A DNA stretch of 64,000 nucleotides from Rivularia sp. PCC 7116 (GTDB taxonomy: Bacteria > Cyanobacteriota > Cyanobacteriia > Cyanobacteriales > Nostocaceae). Under the pieces are notes generated by a model, which saw nothing but the letters and a program-made list of their open reading frames with translations, made no database searches and had not been told where the DNA came from. Numbering within the stretch: position 1 is the stretch's first letter; each line of letters opens with the position of its first letter. The position numbers and the translations under genes were made by a program. The stretch lies in the NCBI RefSeq assembly GCF_000316665.1, contig NC_019678.1, forward strand, positions 5,890,001 to 5,954,000, in the 5' to 3' direction. Of the stretch, positions 1 through 9,826 are shown piece after piece.

Positions 1-81
1 TGCTGGTTTTTCAATTTTAGAATGTCGAGAACCAATTAATCCCAAAACTAAAAAACCCGCTTCAATTATTTTGATTGCTTC
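1..81 (-). pseudogene. Edge fragment of an unrecognised coding sequence
   Basis: On the minus strand an open frame of 27 codons runs from 81 off the left edge. It is preceded directly by in-frame stops (TAG and TGA at 87-82) and has no start codon, so it looks like the decayed 5' part of a gene or its remnant. The residues EAIKIIEAGF resemble a second fragment at 1336-1390 (QAIEIIEAGL), which suggests two decayed relatives. I do not recognise the family. Confidence 0.25.
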
Positions 82-204
82 TCACTAAGAATTATAGGAT
101 GTATGACAGATAAAATAAATTATCAAAAATAACCAAAAATTTAAATTATTCCATCATGCATAAATTGATTAACGATAATACCGTACTCTCATGTTAATAG
201 CACC

Positions 205-948
205 CTAATAAACCTTTTCTTTAACAACAGATTTTTTCAATGAGTATTTTTGATTTTTTGATATTACTAAACAACGGTGAAGAGTAATAATAAATATTCC
301 TTGTGCAATAATTTTACAAATTTCCTCAACTATGCTGAGGGAACGATGAACTATATAGGCTAAATTTTCGTTAGTAATTATCCAGTAAATAACATCTCGT
401 GAATCTGTGAGTAAGTCCAAAAATATCATCATAAATGTTACAAACAAAGCCAGACTAAACAAAGGCAAAGCTAATTTGAATTTCCTTAATTCAGATTTAG
501 CCCAATATACTATTCCTCCACCACATAAAGCATAAAATAAAACAATTAAGCTATCTATTCTATCTGTGTTATTTGTTTCTTGAATTTGAAATACATCATG
601 AATAAAGAAATCTAAGTTTTCATGAATTTTTAATATCTCATCCAAACCTAGAAATAAAAATCCAAAGCTGACTATAGCCCAGAAGTTATAGCTGCGATTT
701 TTGTTTGAATCTCTATTTGGATTATTTATAACCGCATTCGATTTCCTCGATTTGTAAATTCTCCAAGCTAAATAAGCTGCAAGTAAAATTTGTAAAAAAG
801 AAAACCAACTTACATACCCTTTGTCATCAAAATAGCGTTTTGGATCGACGTTTAATAGAAATGCTCGTAGTAAAGCACTTCCGATAATTAAGAATTCTAA
901 AGTAAATGTGCCTAAAATGACCCTTTTATTTGTACTAGTTTTAACCAT
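205..948 (-). CDS. Six-span integral membrane protein, unknown function
   Basis: About 247 residues. I see six hydrophobic segments at roughly residues 11-33, 46-66, 88-109, 133-152, 158-181 and 204-229, separated by short polar loops, so this is an inner-membrane protein. The third segment ends in an acidic and histidine-containing motif (GLDEILKIHE), a pattern seen in uncharacterised bacterial membrane proteins where the Asp/Glu/His could bind a metal or catalyse a reaction; that is inference. The start is taken at the ATG at 948; a TTG codon lies just upstream. The gene stands alone: no neighbour within 550 bases shares its strand except the edge fragment at 1-81. No specific function can be assigned. 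Confidence 0.6.
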   Translation of the reverse strand: MVKTSTNKRVILGTFTLEFLIIGSALLRAFLLNVDPKRYFDDKGYVSWFSFLQILLAAYLAWRIYKSRKSNAVINNPNRDSNKNRSYNFWAIVSFGFLFLGLDEILKIHENLDFFIHDVFQIQETNNTDRIDSLIVLFYALCGGGIVYWAKSELRKFKLALPLFSLALFVTFMMIFLDLLTDSRDVIYWIITNENLAYIVHRSLSIVEEICKIIAQGIFIITLHRCLVISKNQKYSLKKSVVKEKVY

Positions 949-1128
949 CAATAATCACGTCTGTTCGATGCATATCTATATAAATTACTGACTTCAAAAA
1001 GTCAGATTCTACCTAAGATACAGTATTTTTTAACATACAAAGATAATTTTACTATAAATTTATCTTAATCTTTTTTAATCAAATATTAATTATGTTAAAA
1101 ACTTTGCTTATTACCACAGGAAGTTAGG

Positions 1129-1190
1129 GCGTTGCTGATTAAAAGTATGCCGAAGCCCCCCATCCCCCAGAATTGGGGGATTTAGGGGGC
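1129..1190. repeat. Palindromic interspersed repeat (GCCCCC...GGGGGC)
   Basis: The run GCGTTGCTGATT is followed by a hairpin whose arms are GCCCCC-CAT-CCCCCA and TGGGGG-ATTTA-GGGGGC. This combination is typical of dispersed palindromic repeats in filamentous cyanobacteria. It contrasts strongly with the AT-rich surroundings. Confidence 0.7.
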
Positions 1191-1335
1191 TAGTAAATGT
1201 TAGAAAAACAAATTCATATTTCAATTCAGAAATGCCCAAACTAGGAATAGTTTTAATTCGGAATCTGAAACAGCACTAACTTGGTATTTTCATCGATTAG
1301 AAATCTAGATAATTCTTCTGAAATACGCCAGTTTT

Positions 1336-1390
1336 TCAATTAATGATTCGTAAACCTGCTTCAATAATTTCGATTGCTTGGAGTTGCGAG
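1336..1390 (-). pseudogene. Decayed fragment related to the left-edge fragment
   Basis: The minus-strand frame encodes QAIEIIEAGLRIIN and then stops at TGA (1338-1336). If the TGA is read through as Trp, the frame continues for another dozen residues before a second stop. Nine of the ten core residues match or are conservative with EAIKIIEAGF at 1-81. It is probably the remnant of a paralogue; the family is not recognised. Confidence 0.25.
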
Positions 1391-1516
1391 GTTTTCAGAA
1401 TTGAAATTTTATGATGTTAAATCGCTGATTTTTTTAGGGAATACTAGCAATAAAGCTCAAATCTGACGATTTGAGCTCAAAACACTTGCTAGTAAGTTTT
1501 TCCAGGGATTTTTGCT

Positions 1517-3874
1517 GTGTATACACCATCTTATTCATTACCTAAACTACCTAAAATATTGATATGGATAGTTTGGTTTATCTGCTTGCTACCGTTGACT
1601 TTAAATTTTGTGGGCATTGATTTTGCTTCACCAGCACCACCAGATTTGAGTTTAATTCAGCAAGCAAGCGAACCATTTCAAGCTACGGAAATTATGTATC
1701 GTAGTTTAGCAGGAAGCTTTTTGCATACCATTTTGGAATGGAGTGCTTTTTGCGCGGCAATTTTTACCGTAATTTTCTCTTTAGCTCATTTCAAAATCAA
1801 AACGGATGTAACTACACCGATTCTAGGAGTGACTTTGTTTTGTTCTGGAATGATGGATGCTTTTCATACTTTGGCAGCTGACAGATTAATTGAAGCTGTT
1901 GCTGATAATCGCAATTTAATTCCTTTTACTTGGGCAATTTGTCGTCTTGCGAATGCTTTATTGACAATGATCGGTATTAGTATTTTTATGTTAGGAAAGT
2001 CGAAAAAAGTTCGCGGTAATTTTGGCTTTATAGCATTAATTAGTTGTGGCTTCGGTGTACTTTCCTATATGGTTATTCATATTTGTGCTACAAGCGAAAG
2101 ACTTCCTCAAACGTTATTTCCTCAATCATTAATTACTCGCCCTTGGGATGTTTTGCCATTAATTTTGTTTATCATTAGTGGTATTTTTATATACCCGCGT
2201 TTTTACAAAAAATATCCGAGTTTATTTTCTCATGCATTAATTATTAGCGTTATCCCTAATATTGCCACTCAAGCACACATGGCTTTTGCTTCTAGTGCTT
2301 TATTTGATAATCATTTTAATATTGCTCATTTTCTAAAGATTGTTGCTTATCTAGTGCCGCTAGCTGGATTAACCTTAGATTATATTTACGCTCATCGTGA
2401 ATTAGAGAAAACCAATAGAGAATTTCGTCATGAAATATTAGAACGTCAACAAGCAGAAGCTAAGCTAAGAGAATTTTCTCAGCGTGAAGATTTACTTAGA
2501 AGTCGTTTATCTAGTCAAATTACTCACTCTCTTGAATTAAGCGATATTTTCAAGAATTGCGTCACAGAAATCTATGAAATCTTAAATTTAGACTACTGTA
2601 GCTTTTCCTGGTATTGCTGCCATAATCGTAACTTTAAATGGGATATAGTTGCAGAAAAAATCAGTACATCTGAATTTGCTATTGTTCAAAATTCTTATCT
2701 TACCGAAGATATAAAATGTTTTTTAGAAACAATTATTAGCTCGGATAATCAGGCGATAGATAATATCTCCACAATCAACGAACCAATTATCAGAGATATT
2801 ATTGGCAAAAAGAATTTAAATTCTGTTTTGATTCAAAATTTTCTGAATCATTCTGGAGATGTCGGAATTATTTTATGTGCTTGTAGTAATTCACGTTCTT
2901 GGACGCAGGAAGAAATAGAATTAGTTAAACAAGTTAAAGAACAACTAATAATTGCTCTCAAGCAAGCACAACTCTACAGTGAAGCTCGTACTAATGCAGA
3001 ACAAGCTCAACGAGCTTTGAAAGATTTACAGCAGGTGCAAACGCAATTAGTGCAAAGCGAAAAAATGTCAGCATTAGGTAATCTGGTTGCTGGGGTTGCT
3101 CATGAAATCAATAACCCAGTTGGTTTTATAAATGGTAATTTACATCATGCAAATGAATATATTCAGGATTTAATTAATCATCTATATTTGTACCAGCAAT
3201 ATTATCCAGAACCGGAAGCAGAAATTGAAGAAAATGCAGAAACAATTGATTTAGATTTTTTGCTGGAAGATTTACCGAAAATGATTGATTCTATGAAACT
3301 GGGAACTGATAGAATTCAAAATATTAGTACATCTCTCAGAACTTTTTCTAGAGCCGATACTGATAGCAAAACTAGTTTTGATATTCATGCTGGTATTGAT
3401 AGCACAATTTTAATTTTAAAGCATCGTTTGAAAGCTAATGATAAACGTCCAGAAATTGAGATTATTAAAAACTATGGAGATTTACCATCAGTAGAATGTT
3501 TTCCAGGTCAGTTAAATCAAGTATTTATGAATCTATTAGCAAATGCAATTGATGCATTAGATGATTACAATCAAGGACGTAGTTTTGAGGAAATTCAAGA
3601 AAAACCAAATACAATTGTAATTTGTACGGAGGAATTAGTCGGCAAAAATCAAATTGCTATTCATATTCAAGATAATGGCCCTGGCATACCAGAAGATATT
3701 AAAAAACAAATTTTTGACCATTTATTCACCACCAAAGATGTTGGTAATGGAACTGGATTGGGTTTATCAATCGCAAAACAAATTGTAGAAGAAAAGCATC
3801 AAGGTTCTCTTGAATGTATATCTGCTATGGATTTAGGAACCGCGTTTGTGATTAAGATTCCGATTGAGGATTGA
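1517..3874 (+). CDS. Membrane-anchored GAF sensor histidine kinase
   Basis: 785 residues, GTG start. Residues 1-295 carry about eight membrane spans and resemble the MASE3 type of membrane sensor (motif [10 protein letters not shown]). A GAF-like domain follows at about 330-490, then a coiled region and a histidine kinase core. The H-box [20 protein letters not shown] contains the phospho-acceptor His529. The N-box ([15 protein letters not shown]), the G1 box (DNGPGIPED) and the GTGLGL lid are all intact, so the kinase should be active. It autophosphorylates on His and passes phosphate to an unlinked receiver; no response regulator is adjacent. The kinase core is very similar to that of the REC-kinase at 59661-60977. 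Ligand unknown. Confidence 0.9.
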   Translation: MYTPSYSLPKLPKILIWIVWFICLLPLTLNFVGIDFASPAPPDLSLIQQASEPFQATEIMYRSLAGSFLHTILEWSAFCAAIFTVIFSLAHFKIKTDVTTPILGVTLFCSGMMDAFHTLAADRLIEAVADNRNLIPFTWAICRLANALLTMIGISIFMLGKSKKVRGNFGFIALISCGFGVLSYMVIHICATSERLPQTLFPQSLITRPWDVLPLILFIISGIFIYPRFYKKYPSLFSHALIISVIPNIATQAHMAFASSALFDNHFNIAHFLKIVAYLVPLAGLTLDYIYAHRELEKTNREFRHEILERQQAEAKLREFSQREDLLRSRLSSQITHSLELSDIFKNCVTEIYEILNLDYCSFSWYCCHNRNFKWDIVAEKISTSEFAIVQNSYLTEDIKCFLETIISSDNQAIDNISTINEPIIRDIIGKKNLNSVLIQNFLNHSGDVGIILCACSNSRSWTQEEIELVKQVKEQLIIALKQAQLYSEARTNAEQAQRALKDLQQVQTQLVQSEKMSALGNLVAGVAHEINNPVGFINGNLHHANEYIQDLINHLYLYQQYYPEPEAEIEENAETIDLDFLLEDLPKMIDSMKLGTDRIQNISTSLRTFSRADTDSKTSFDIHAGIDSTILILKHRLKANDKRPEIEIIKNYGDLPSVECFPGQLNQVFMNLLANAIDALDDYNQGRSFEEIQEKPNTIVICTEELVGKNQIAIHIQDNGPGIPEDIKKQIFDHLFTTKDVGNGTGLGLSIAKQIVEEKHQGSLECISAMDLGTAFVIKIPIED

Positions 3875-4113
3875 TTTTATACTCTAGCGGTAGGATTTTG
3901 TACAATAAAAGTCTATTATTTACTCCCTTCATAATTAATCTCTATCTCTAGTATGAAGACGAAACTAGATCAAAGGAGTTATTGAATTTAGATGAGCCAC
4001 TAAATCCTATCTAATCAATAAAATACGAAAAAAGAAAAAAGGGTAACAATACGGATTTATCGTTAACGCGATTGAACTACTTAAGTAAATAAGGATAAAT
4101 TAAATAAATTCCT

Positions 4114-6060
4114 ATGGTAAATACTCCTCCATCTCGGGCCTCGGATTCTCAGTATAATATTGAAAATCCTCAAGCAGAAGTAGAAGTTATTGTTGAAACT
4201 CCGGATTCCAATGCTGATATTGACTTGGAGTTTCTCTATACTAGGGATATTGAATTTCGTCAGGAAACCATTTACTTTATTGTTGTTGACCGTTTTCATG
4301 ATGGTAATCCCAGAAACAATAAAGGGTTTAATGAGGAACTTTATGACCCCGATAGGAAAGAATGGGGTAAATACTGGGGTGGAGATTTACAAGGAATTAT
4401 TGATAAGTTAGATTACCTGAGAAACATGGGAGTTACTGCGATTTGGTTAACTCCTTTGTTCGAGCAAGTTGAAGAATTATTCATTGAAAGTGCGGCTATT
4501 CACGGTTATTGGACAAAGGATTTTAAAAGACTCAATCCCCGTTATATCGCAGCCGATGATGAACCTTCTTTGAACAAAACTCAAGATACGAAAAATACTG
4601 ATTTTGATAGATTAATCGAAGAATTGCACAACCGCAATATGAAGCTGATATTAGATATTGTGTGCAATCATAGCAGTCCCGATACTGGTGGTAGTAAAGG
4701 TGAATTGTACGATGATGGGGTAAAAATTGCCGATTTTAACGATGATAAAGACAATTGGTATCATCATTACGGTGAAGTTAGCGATTGGGAAAATGAATGG
4801 CAGGTACAAAACTGTGAGCTATCTGGTTTAGCAACTTTTAATGAGAATAATGTTCAATATAGAAGTTATATCAAGTCAGCAATTAAGCAGTGGTTGGATC
4901 GAGGAGTTGATGCCTTAAGGGTAGATACGGTTAAACATATGCCAATTTGGTTTTGGCAAGAGTTTAACAGTGAAATGTACAACCACAAACCAGATGTATT
5001 TATCTTCGGGGAATGGATTTACAGCCGCCCAGATGACGCTCTCTCTGTGGAATTCGCCAATAATTCTGGGATGACTATCCTAGATTTTGGATTGTGCATG
5101 GCACTTCGTCAGGCTTTGGGAACGAATGACGAAGCTGGGTTTTATTTGGTAAATGACATTTTAAAGCAGGATTATCGCTACAATGGTTCGCGGGAATTGA
5201 TAACATTTATTGATAACCACGATATGCATCGCTTCCTTAGTCTTAATCCAGATATTGATAATTTACGCTTGGCAGTTGATTTTTTAATGACTAGTCGGGG
5301 AATTCCCTGCTTATTTTACGGTACCGAACAATATCTGCATAACGATACCAATGCAGATGATAACATCTACGGTAATAACGACCCCTACAACCGTCCGATG
5401 ATGGAAAATTGGGATACCGAAACCGATATTTATTGGCATGTAAGGAAGCTTTCCGGGTTACGTCGTTTAAATCCTGCGGTATCGATGGGTAGTCAGTGGG
5501 AGAAATATATAACACCAGATGTTTTCTGTTACGTGCGCCGCTACAATGGCTCTCGCTGCTTTGTAGCTTTAAATAGAGGTTATGCTCTAACTATAAAAGA
5601 AGTTGATACCGAGTTACCGGATAGAGAGCATACTTGCGTATTGACAGGACGCAAATTTGAAGTCAAAGATGGGAAAATTTATAATTTAGAACTAAGTCCA
5701 AAAGAAGCAATAGTTATCAGTCATGTTGGGGAAAGACTGAAAGCGCAAACATTAGTTAGAGCGCAACTAAATGGAGTACAAACCCAACCCGGTGAAAGAC
5801 TAGTTGTAATTGGGGATTGTCCCGAATTAGGTAATTGGGATATCAAGAAAGCATATCCTCTAGAGTACATTAATTCAAATACTTGGTTTGCCGAAATTCC
5901 CTTTAATGAAAGCGCTGGCAAACTAATTAGCTATAAATATGTAATTTTGCGGGAAGCGATTTCACCTTTACGAGAAAACTTGTTAGCTCGTCGCTGGGTG
6001 ATTGCTAGTGAAGGTACCGTTAAATGGAGAGATACATGGGCTTCGGGGAGAGAGTCTTAA
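4114..6060 (+). CDS. GH13 alpha-amylase family enzyme with C-terminal CBM20
   Basis: 648 residues. The N-terminal part has the GH13 (beta/alpha)8 motifs: the entry strand TIYFIVVDRFHDGNP, the nucleophile Asp271 in DALRVDTVKHM, the acid/base Glu300 in IFGEWIY and the transition-state Asp370 in FIDNHDMHRF. Residues 545-630 form a starch-binding CBM20 domain (GDCPELGNWD, followed by a YKYV strand). It should hydrolyse or transfer alpha-1,4 glucan, resembling amylases of the cyclodextrin glucanotransferase group. No signal peptide is visible in the acidic N-terminus, so a cytoplasmic role on glycogen is inferred. It is transcribed alone. Exact specificity (amylase or transferase) cannot be settled from sequence. 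Confidence 0.9.
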   Translation: MVNTPPSRASDSQYNIENPQAEVEVIVETPDSNADIDLEFLYTRDIEFRQETIYFIVVDRFHDGNPRNNKGFNEELYDPDRKEWGKYWGGDLQGIIDKLDYLRNMGVTAIWLTPLFEQVEELFIESAAIHGYWTKDFKRLNPRYIAADDEPSLNKTQDTKNTDFDRLIEELHNRNMKLILDIVCNHSSPDTGGSKGELYDDGVKIADFNDDKDNWYHHYGEVSDWENEWQVQNCELSGLATFNENNVQYRSYIKSAIKQWLDRGVDALRVDTVKHMPIWFWQEFNSEMYNHKPDVFIFGEWIYSRPDDALSVEFANNSGMTILDFGLCMALRQALGTNDEAGFYLVNDILKQDYRYNGSRELITFIDNHDMHRFLSLNPDIDNLRLAVDFLMTSRGIPCLFYGTEQYLHNDTNADDNIYGNNDPYNRPMMENWDTETDIYWHVRKLSGLRRLNPAVSMGSQWEKYITPDVFCYVRRYNGSRCFVALNRGYALTIKEVDTELPDREHTCVLTGRKFEVKDGKIYNLELSPKEAIVISHVGERLKAQTLVRAQLNGVQTQPGERLVVIGDCPELGNWDIKKAYPLEYINSNTWFAEIPFNESAGKLISYKYVILREAISPLRENLLARRWVIASEGTVKWRDTWASGRES

Positions 6061-6110
6061 CAGTTATCAGTTAACAGTGAGCAATTTGGATATCAATATT
6101 GAATAATTAG

Positions 6111-6140
6111 GCGGGCAGGGATGCCCGCTCCACAAGAGAA
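6111..6140. repeat. GCGGGCAGGGATGCCCGC palindrome
   Basis: A near-perfect palindrome followed by CCACAAGAG. Two more copies occur at 46664-46692 (inverted) and 48957-48985, so this is a dispersed repeat family. Confidence 0.7.
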
Positions 6141-6224
6141 GATATTAAATTTTGCGACGAATTTCTGGTGGGAAACGAATACAATTTTCATCGAGAAAGT
6201 CTATTAATACCATTTCTTTATAAA

Positions 6225-6292
6225 GATGCGCCGAATATAGCCCATGTAGATGGGCTTTGTTTGAATAGCCCCAGCCTTATAGGCTGCGGGCA
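6225..6292. repeat. AGCCCATGTAGATGGGCT / AGCC...GGCTG hairpins
   Basis: Two short hairpins in series (AGCCCATGTAGATGGGCT and CAGCCTTATAGGCTG). The arrangement parallels the double hairpin at 43083-43192, where the second arm reads AGGCTTATAGCCT, so both belong to one repeat family. Confidence 0.55.
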
Positions 6293-6294
6293 AT

Positions 6295-7020
6295 TTAGCG
6301 CAACCTCATACAGAATTGGTATAAATCAATTAATGTGTGCTGGAGTTTAATTAATCTTTGTTGGTATCGCTCAGTGTCAAGACGATTTTCTGAATTAGCA
6401 ATTTTTTCAATATCTTGTAGGATTTTCTCAAACCATTGAGAGAATTCAGGCTCTTTTAAACGTTGTACAAAAGTTGCAAAACCAATACATTCGTAATTTT
6501 GTGTCTTTGATGAAGTTGTAGGAGAAAGCATAATTTCTCCTATTGCTCTTTGCTCTCCACGAAATAAACAAAATGTCATTTCTATTGTGTCTGAAAAGAA
6601 AGCTTGACTAATTTTATATATTAAATTTTCTAAGCGACGATTCATTTCAATATCGCCCAAATCAAGAAACTGTATTTCTCTGCGGAGGATTTCTACCCAT
6701 CCTAAATATTCTGCTATTACATACAAAGTACTGTGGATAGCATAATCTTTATAATGCGGAGATTGATGATAGTAAACTTGTAGAAAATTTTGATTAACAA
6801 CGTTATACAATCTACTTTGAAAGTCAAAAGCCGTTCTTAAAATAGGATTGCGATATTTCTCTACTATCTTAGTGGCGATCGCCGCTTTTTCTTCAGCTTG
6901 ATTCTGCTTTTGTAATCTAGCTTTTACTTTAGCTGTACGAACTTGTCCCTATACACTGATTAAAGCACTGCTTACTGAAACTTATTCAGCTATTACTGCT
7001 ATTGCAATTTCGGGTTTCAT
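6295..7020 (-). pseudogene. Unknown-function gene interrupted by two nonsense codons
   Basis: On the minus strand an ATG at 7020 opens a frame (MKPEIAIAVIAE) that meets TAA at 6984-6982 and TAG at 6951-6949, then stays open without a shift to 6295. The reading between and after the stops is protein-like (GQVRTAKVKARLQKQNQAEE and onward), so the whole 726 bases look like one gene of about 240 codons with two stops in its first 24 codons. A shorter product from the TTG at 6810 (171 residues) is possible, but the coding signal begins well upstream of it. The product is helical and polar, with no motif I recognise. Either a recent pseudogene, or a gene now starting at a non-ATG codon after 6948. 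Confidence 0.5.
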
Positions 7021-7093
7021 TAAGGAAATTACATATATTATATGTATCATACTAAACTATATAATACTTTTTGTGCCAAAGCATTTAAGAATT

Positions 7094-7669
7094 TTACTCT
7101 TGAGAAAAGATCCGATTTAATTGCAACGAAGCATCTTCAAATCCAGGAATACTTACTGAATTATTTGCGAGAAGAATTTGCTTATTCAAATAATTAAATT
7201 CACCTTGAGCATCTTGATAAGGCTGACTGTAACATTCAAGTTGACGAGCTTGTAAATTAACAATCCAATAATTAGTAATTCCGGCTTCTACGTATAATTC
7301 TAGCTTCGTTGTTTGGTCATAATCTAAAGTAGTATCGGAAATTTCAATAACTAATAAAATATCTTCAACATAGGGATGATGAGCAAGATAATCTTCATCT
7401 TTTCCCCTGGCAATAACTACATCTGGTTCGGGTTCGCTATTATCTAAAAGCGTAATTGGATCTTGTCCGCGAATAACTGCTTTATCTCCTAAAAGTCTAT
7501 CCAATTGACGGCAAAGAATCGAGCTACATACACTGTGAAACGTTCCTTTTGCAGCCATTTGAATCAGTTCCCCCCGAATTAACTCAATTCTATCTCCCTC
7601 CGTTAAAAAACCGAGGGAGATCAGTTGGTGGTATTCGTCAATTGTAAATCGTTTTGGTGTGACAATCAT
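7094..7669 (-). CDS. Uma2-family (DUF820) PD-(D/E)XK nuclease-fold protein
   Basis: 191 residues, the usual length for Uma2 proteins, which are strongly expanded in cyanobacteria. The PD-(D/E)XK core is visible: SEPEPDVVIAR supplies the Asp, LLVIEISDTTLDYD supplies the Glu-x-Ser, and the following TKLELYVEAGITNYWIV supplies the Lys and the characteristic helix-strand. These proteins are predicted to be restriction-like endonucleases, often associated with mobile elements, but their substrates are mostly unknown. It is an isolated minus-strand gene downstream of a small unknown gene. Start ATG at 7669. Confidence 0.85.
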   Translation of the reverse strand: MIVTPKRFTIDEYHQLISLGFLTEGDRIELIRGELIQMAAKGTFHSVCSSILCRQLDRLLGDKAVIRGQDPITLLDNSEPEPDVVIARGKDEDYLAHHPYVEDILLVIEISDTTLDYDQTTKLELYVEAGITNYWIVNLQARQLECYSQPYQDAQGEFNYLNKQILLANNSVSIPGFEDASLQLNRIFSQE

Positions 7670-7861
7670 GGGAGAATTGTAATTTACTGCTTTTATTTTA
7701 ATTGTATGTTAGTAAAATATTTTCTGTAGTAATGTCTACAAACTGATTTAAAGATGGATAAATTAGAATTTTATCGTCAGTGTATTCAAAAAATATTAAT
7801 AGAATACAGCAAATGTCTGCCTATAAAAGTATTAGGGTATATCACGGTGCTTTTACATATT

Positions 7862-8371
7862 TCAGTTTAAAATATATTTTATTAAAATTGGAATTTTATG
7901 TTTAGCTTCGTTATATGATTGGTACCAACTTAAAGGTTGATAAGTACCACCTTGCCACTCATTGAACGGTTGCAATTTTAAGGGATTAGGATGCCATGTT
8001 CTTAATAAGACTTCATAATCAGATAGTTTAGCAGCATAATTTATTTTATAATAATCACAAATATTTAGTTGTTTTGGGCTTTTCTTATAGCCATTTGCAA
8101 TTAGAATACCCTTACAATTTGCTTCAAATTCAGTACATATTCTCAGCACAAGCTCAAAGGTTCGATGAGAATAAGTTGCTTTATTCGAGTCGCAAGGTTC
8201 AATATATTCAAACAGCGTTTCTAAATCTTTTTGAAGAATTTTATAGGCACGACATAAGGATGAACGTTCTTTGCAATAACGAGAGTCTAAAATATAAGGA
8301 TTAATATCTTCTTGATATATTAGCCCTCTTGCAATCCTGTAATATGGCTTTGTTAATAACATTTGAGTCAT
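7862..8371 (-). CDS. Conserved unknown protein, mostly alpha-helical
   Basis: 169 residues. The sequence is polar and predicted largely helical, with a central Cys/Glu-rich segment (RICTEFEANCKGIL) and a C-terminal YNEAKHKIP motif after a Trp/Gly/Gln-rich loop. The YNE-x-KH pattern recurs in hypothetical proteins of scattered bacteria, but I cannot name the family. There is no signal peptide or membrane span. It lies between the Uma2 gene and the AGE epimerase gene, all on the minus strand, with gaps of about 170-190 bases, so an operon is not evident. Confidence 0.55.
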   Translation of the reverse strand: MTQMLLTKPYYRIARGLIYQEDINPYILDSRYCKERSSLCRAYKILQKDLETLFEYIEPCDSNKATYSHRTFELVLRICTEFEANCKGILIANGYKKSPKQLNICDYYKINYAAKLSDYEVLLRTWHPNPLKLQPFNEWQGGTYQPLSWYQSYNEAKHKIPILIKYILN

Positions 8372-8523
8372 AAGTTTTCTAATTCATTATTGAATAAACC
8401 ACCTTCTAGCTTAATAATGGCGATCGCCAATTTCATAAGCTATCAAAATAACACTAACTCCCTCTCCTTCTCCCCCTCTTCCTCAGCGCCCTCTGCGCTC
8501 TCTGCGGTTTATTACTCCAACTA

Positions 8524-8552
8524 CCAATTACCAATTACCAATTACCCCAACT
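8524..8552. repeat. ACCAATT heptamer tandem repeat
   Basis: Three to four direct units of the heptamer ACCAATT. It lies just beyond the 3' end of the minus-strand epimerase gene. Heptamer arrays of this type are typical of heterocystous cyanobacteria. Confidence 0.6.
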
Positions 8553-9711
8553 CTTCAAACTGCAACCCACACATATACATCGCTCTAGGAACATGAAAAC
8601 AACCCTTCCACTTACCACCTTTCAAATTCAACAACACCTCACCACGACGATTTAAATAACCAAACCATTCCCCATTCTCTGCATCAGAAAAATGTGCCCA
8701 AGCATATTCATGCATTTTCTTATACCATTCCCAGCATTCCTTTCTTCCCGTCAAACGATAACCCATTGCTAAAGCTACCAAAGATTCCAAATGCACCCAC
8801 CACAATTTTTGATCCCATTCGAGTTGTTGCGGTGGATTTCCATCAATATCCATGAAGTAATACAAACCACCGTGTTTTTTATCCCATGAATAATCAAGGA
8901 TATTTAAAGTTACATTAACCGCTCGATCAATTAATTCTTTATTTCCGCGACGTTGAGCGATATCCATCATAAACCACATCGCTTCTATACCGTGTCCGGG
9001 ATTAATTAACCTTCCTTCAAAACAATCAATATGAGATGCATCGGGAGCAACATTTTCAAACATTAATCTCCGCTGTTTATCGAGGAAATCACCCATTACT
9101 TCCTCTACCGTTTTATCTAAAACTTGTTCTAATGTATCGTCTTCTAACAACCAAGCCATTTCTAACGATAAGTTAGCCAAAATCATCGGTACTGCTAAAG
9201 ATTTCATTGTACGAGTACCGGGAAAAGCTTTATTATATTTACCTTTGGGATTTTCTTGACGACGTAAAACGTTATTATAAGCTTGCAATGCAATTTCTTT
9301 GGCAGATTCTTCACCAGAAGCGAGAGCGTATTGACTAAACGCCATCGCCGCGAAACAATCGGAAAATATATTATAAGGTTGGATTAATGGTTTACCTTCG
9401 CGAGTCAGGGAAAAATACCAGTTACCGCCATCATCTCGTCCATTTTCGGCGAGGAAATTCGCACCATTTGCAGCAATTTTTAACCAATCTTCTCGCTTCT
9501 CTAACTGGTTGTATAGCATGGAAAACAGCCACACCTGCCGGTTTTGTAGCCAAATAAATTTGTCGGTATCAAAGACTTTTCCAGTTCGATCCAAGCAGGT
9601 GAAATAACCACCTTTTTCCCAATCTACCGAATGCTTTTCCCAAAACGGTAATACATCATTGAGAAGGGTGTTTTTATAAAGTTGAGCTAGTTGTTGAAAA
9701 TCGTACTCCAT
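8542..9711 (-). CDS. N-acylglucosamine 2-epimerase (AGE) family protein
   Basis: 389 residues, full length for the AGE/renin-binding protein family, an (alpha/alpha)6 barrel. Family landmarks are visible: the Trp-rich N-terminal segment with [16 protein letters not shown], the [12 protein letters not shown] motif with the conserved His, and [12 protein letters not shown] with the second catalytic His near the C-terminus. AGE enzymes interconvert N-acetylglucosamine and N-acetylmannosamine; many cyanobacterial members are allosterically activated by ATP. Related folds epimerise or isomerise other sugars (mannose, cellobiose), so the substrate is not certain. It is transcribed alone toward the left. 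Start ATG at 9711. Confidence 0.88.
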   Translation of the reverse strand: MEYDFQQLAQLYKNTLLNDVLPFWEKHSVDWEKGGYFTCLDRTGKVFDTDKFIWLQNRQVWLFSMLYNQLEKREDWLKIAANGANFLAENGRDDGGNWYFSLTREGKPLIQPYNIFSDCFAAMAFSQYALASGEESAKEIALQAYNNVLRRQENPKGKYNKAFPGTRTMKSLAVPMILANLSLEMAWLLEDDTLEQVLDKTVEEVMGDFLDKQRRLMFENVAPDASHIDCFEGRLINPGHGIEAMWFMMDIAQRRGNKELIDRAVNVTLNILDYSWDKKHGGLYYFMDIDGNPPQQLEWDQKLWWVHLESLVALAMGYRLTGRKECWEWYKKMHEYAWAHFSDAENGEWFGYLNRRGEVLLNLKGGKWKGCFHVPRAMYMCGLQFEELG

Positions 9712-9826
9712 CGTTTCTACCTGTGAATCAATTTCGATGGAGTAATTATCGCCTTGGTAGGGATGGGAAACAAGTATAGCAATTTTGGATTATTGAAGCT
9801 TTTGGTTCAATCCAATACATTCAAAA

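Larger units (their letters stand above)
949..1516. other. Intergenic region between divergent genes
   Basis: This 568-base AT-rich region separates divergent genes. It holds a G/C-rich palindromic repeat (1129-1190) and a decayed coding fragment on the minus strand (1336-1390). The rest must contain the promoters of both flanking genes, but I cannot identify a convincing -35/-10 pair. Confidence 0.5.

Noticed and set aside
4081-4299. Minus-strand frame overlapping the GH13 gene start
   Set aside because: It is the complement of the strongly supported GH13 gene and has a composition of random residues.
6168-6350. 60-residue plus-strand frame
   Set aside because: It spans hairpin repeats and the 3' end of the broken gene at 6295-7020; no protein-like pattern.
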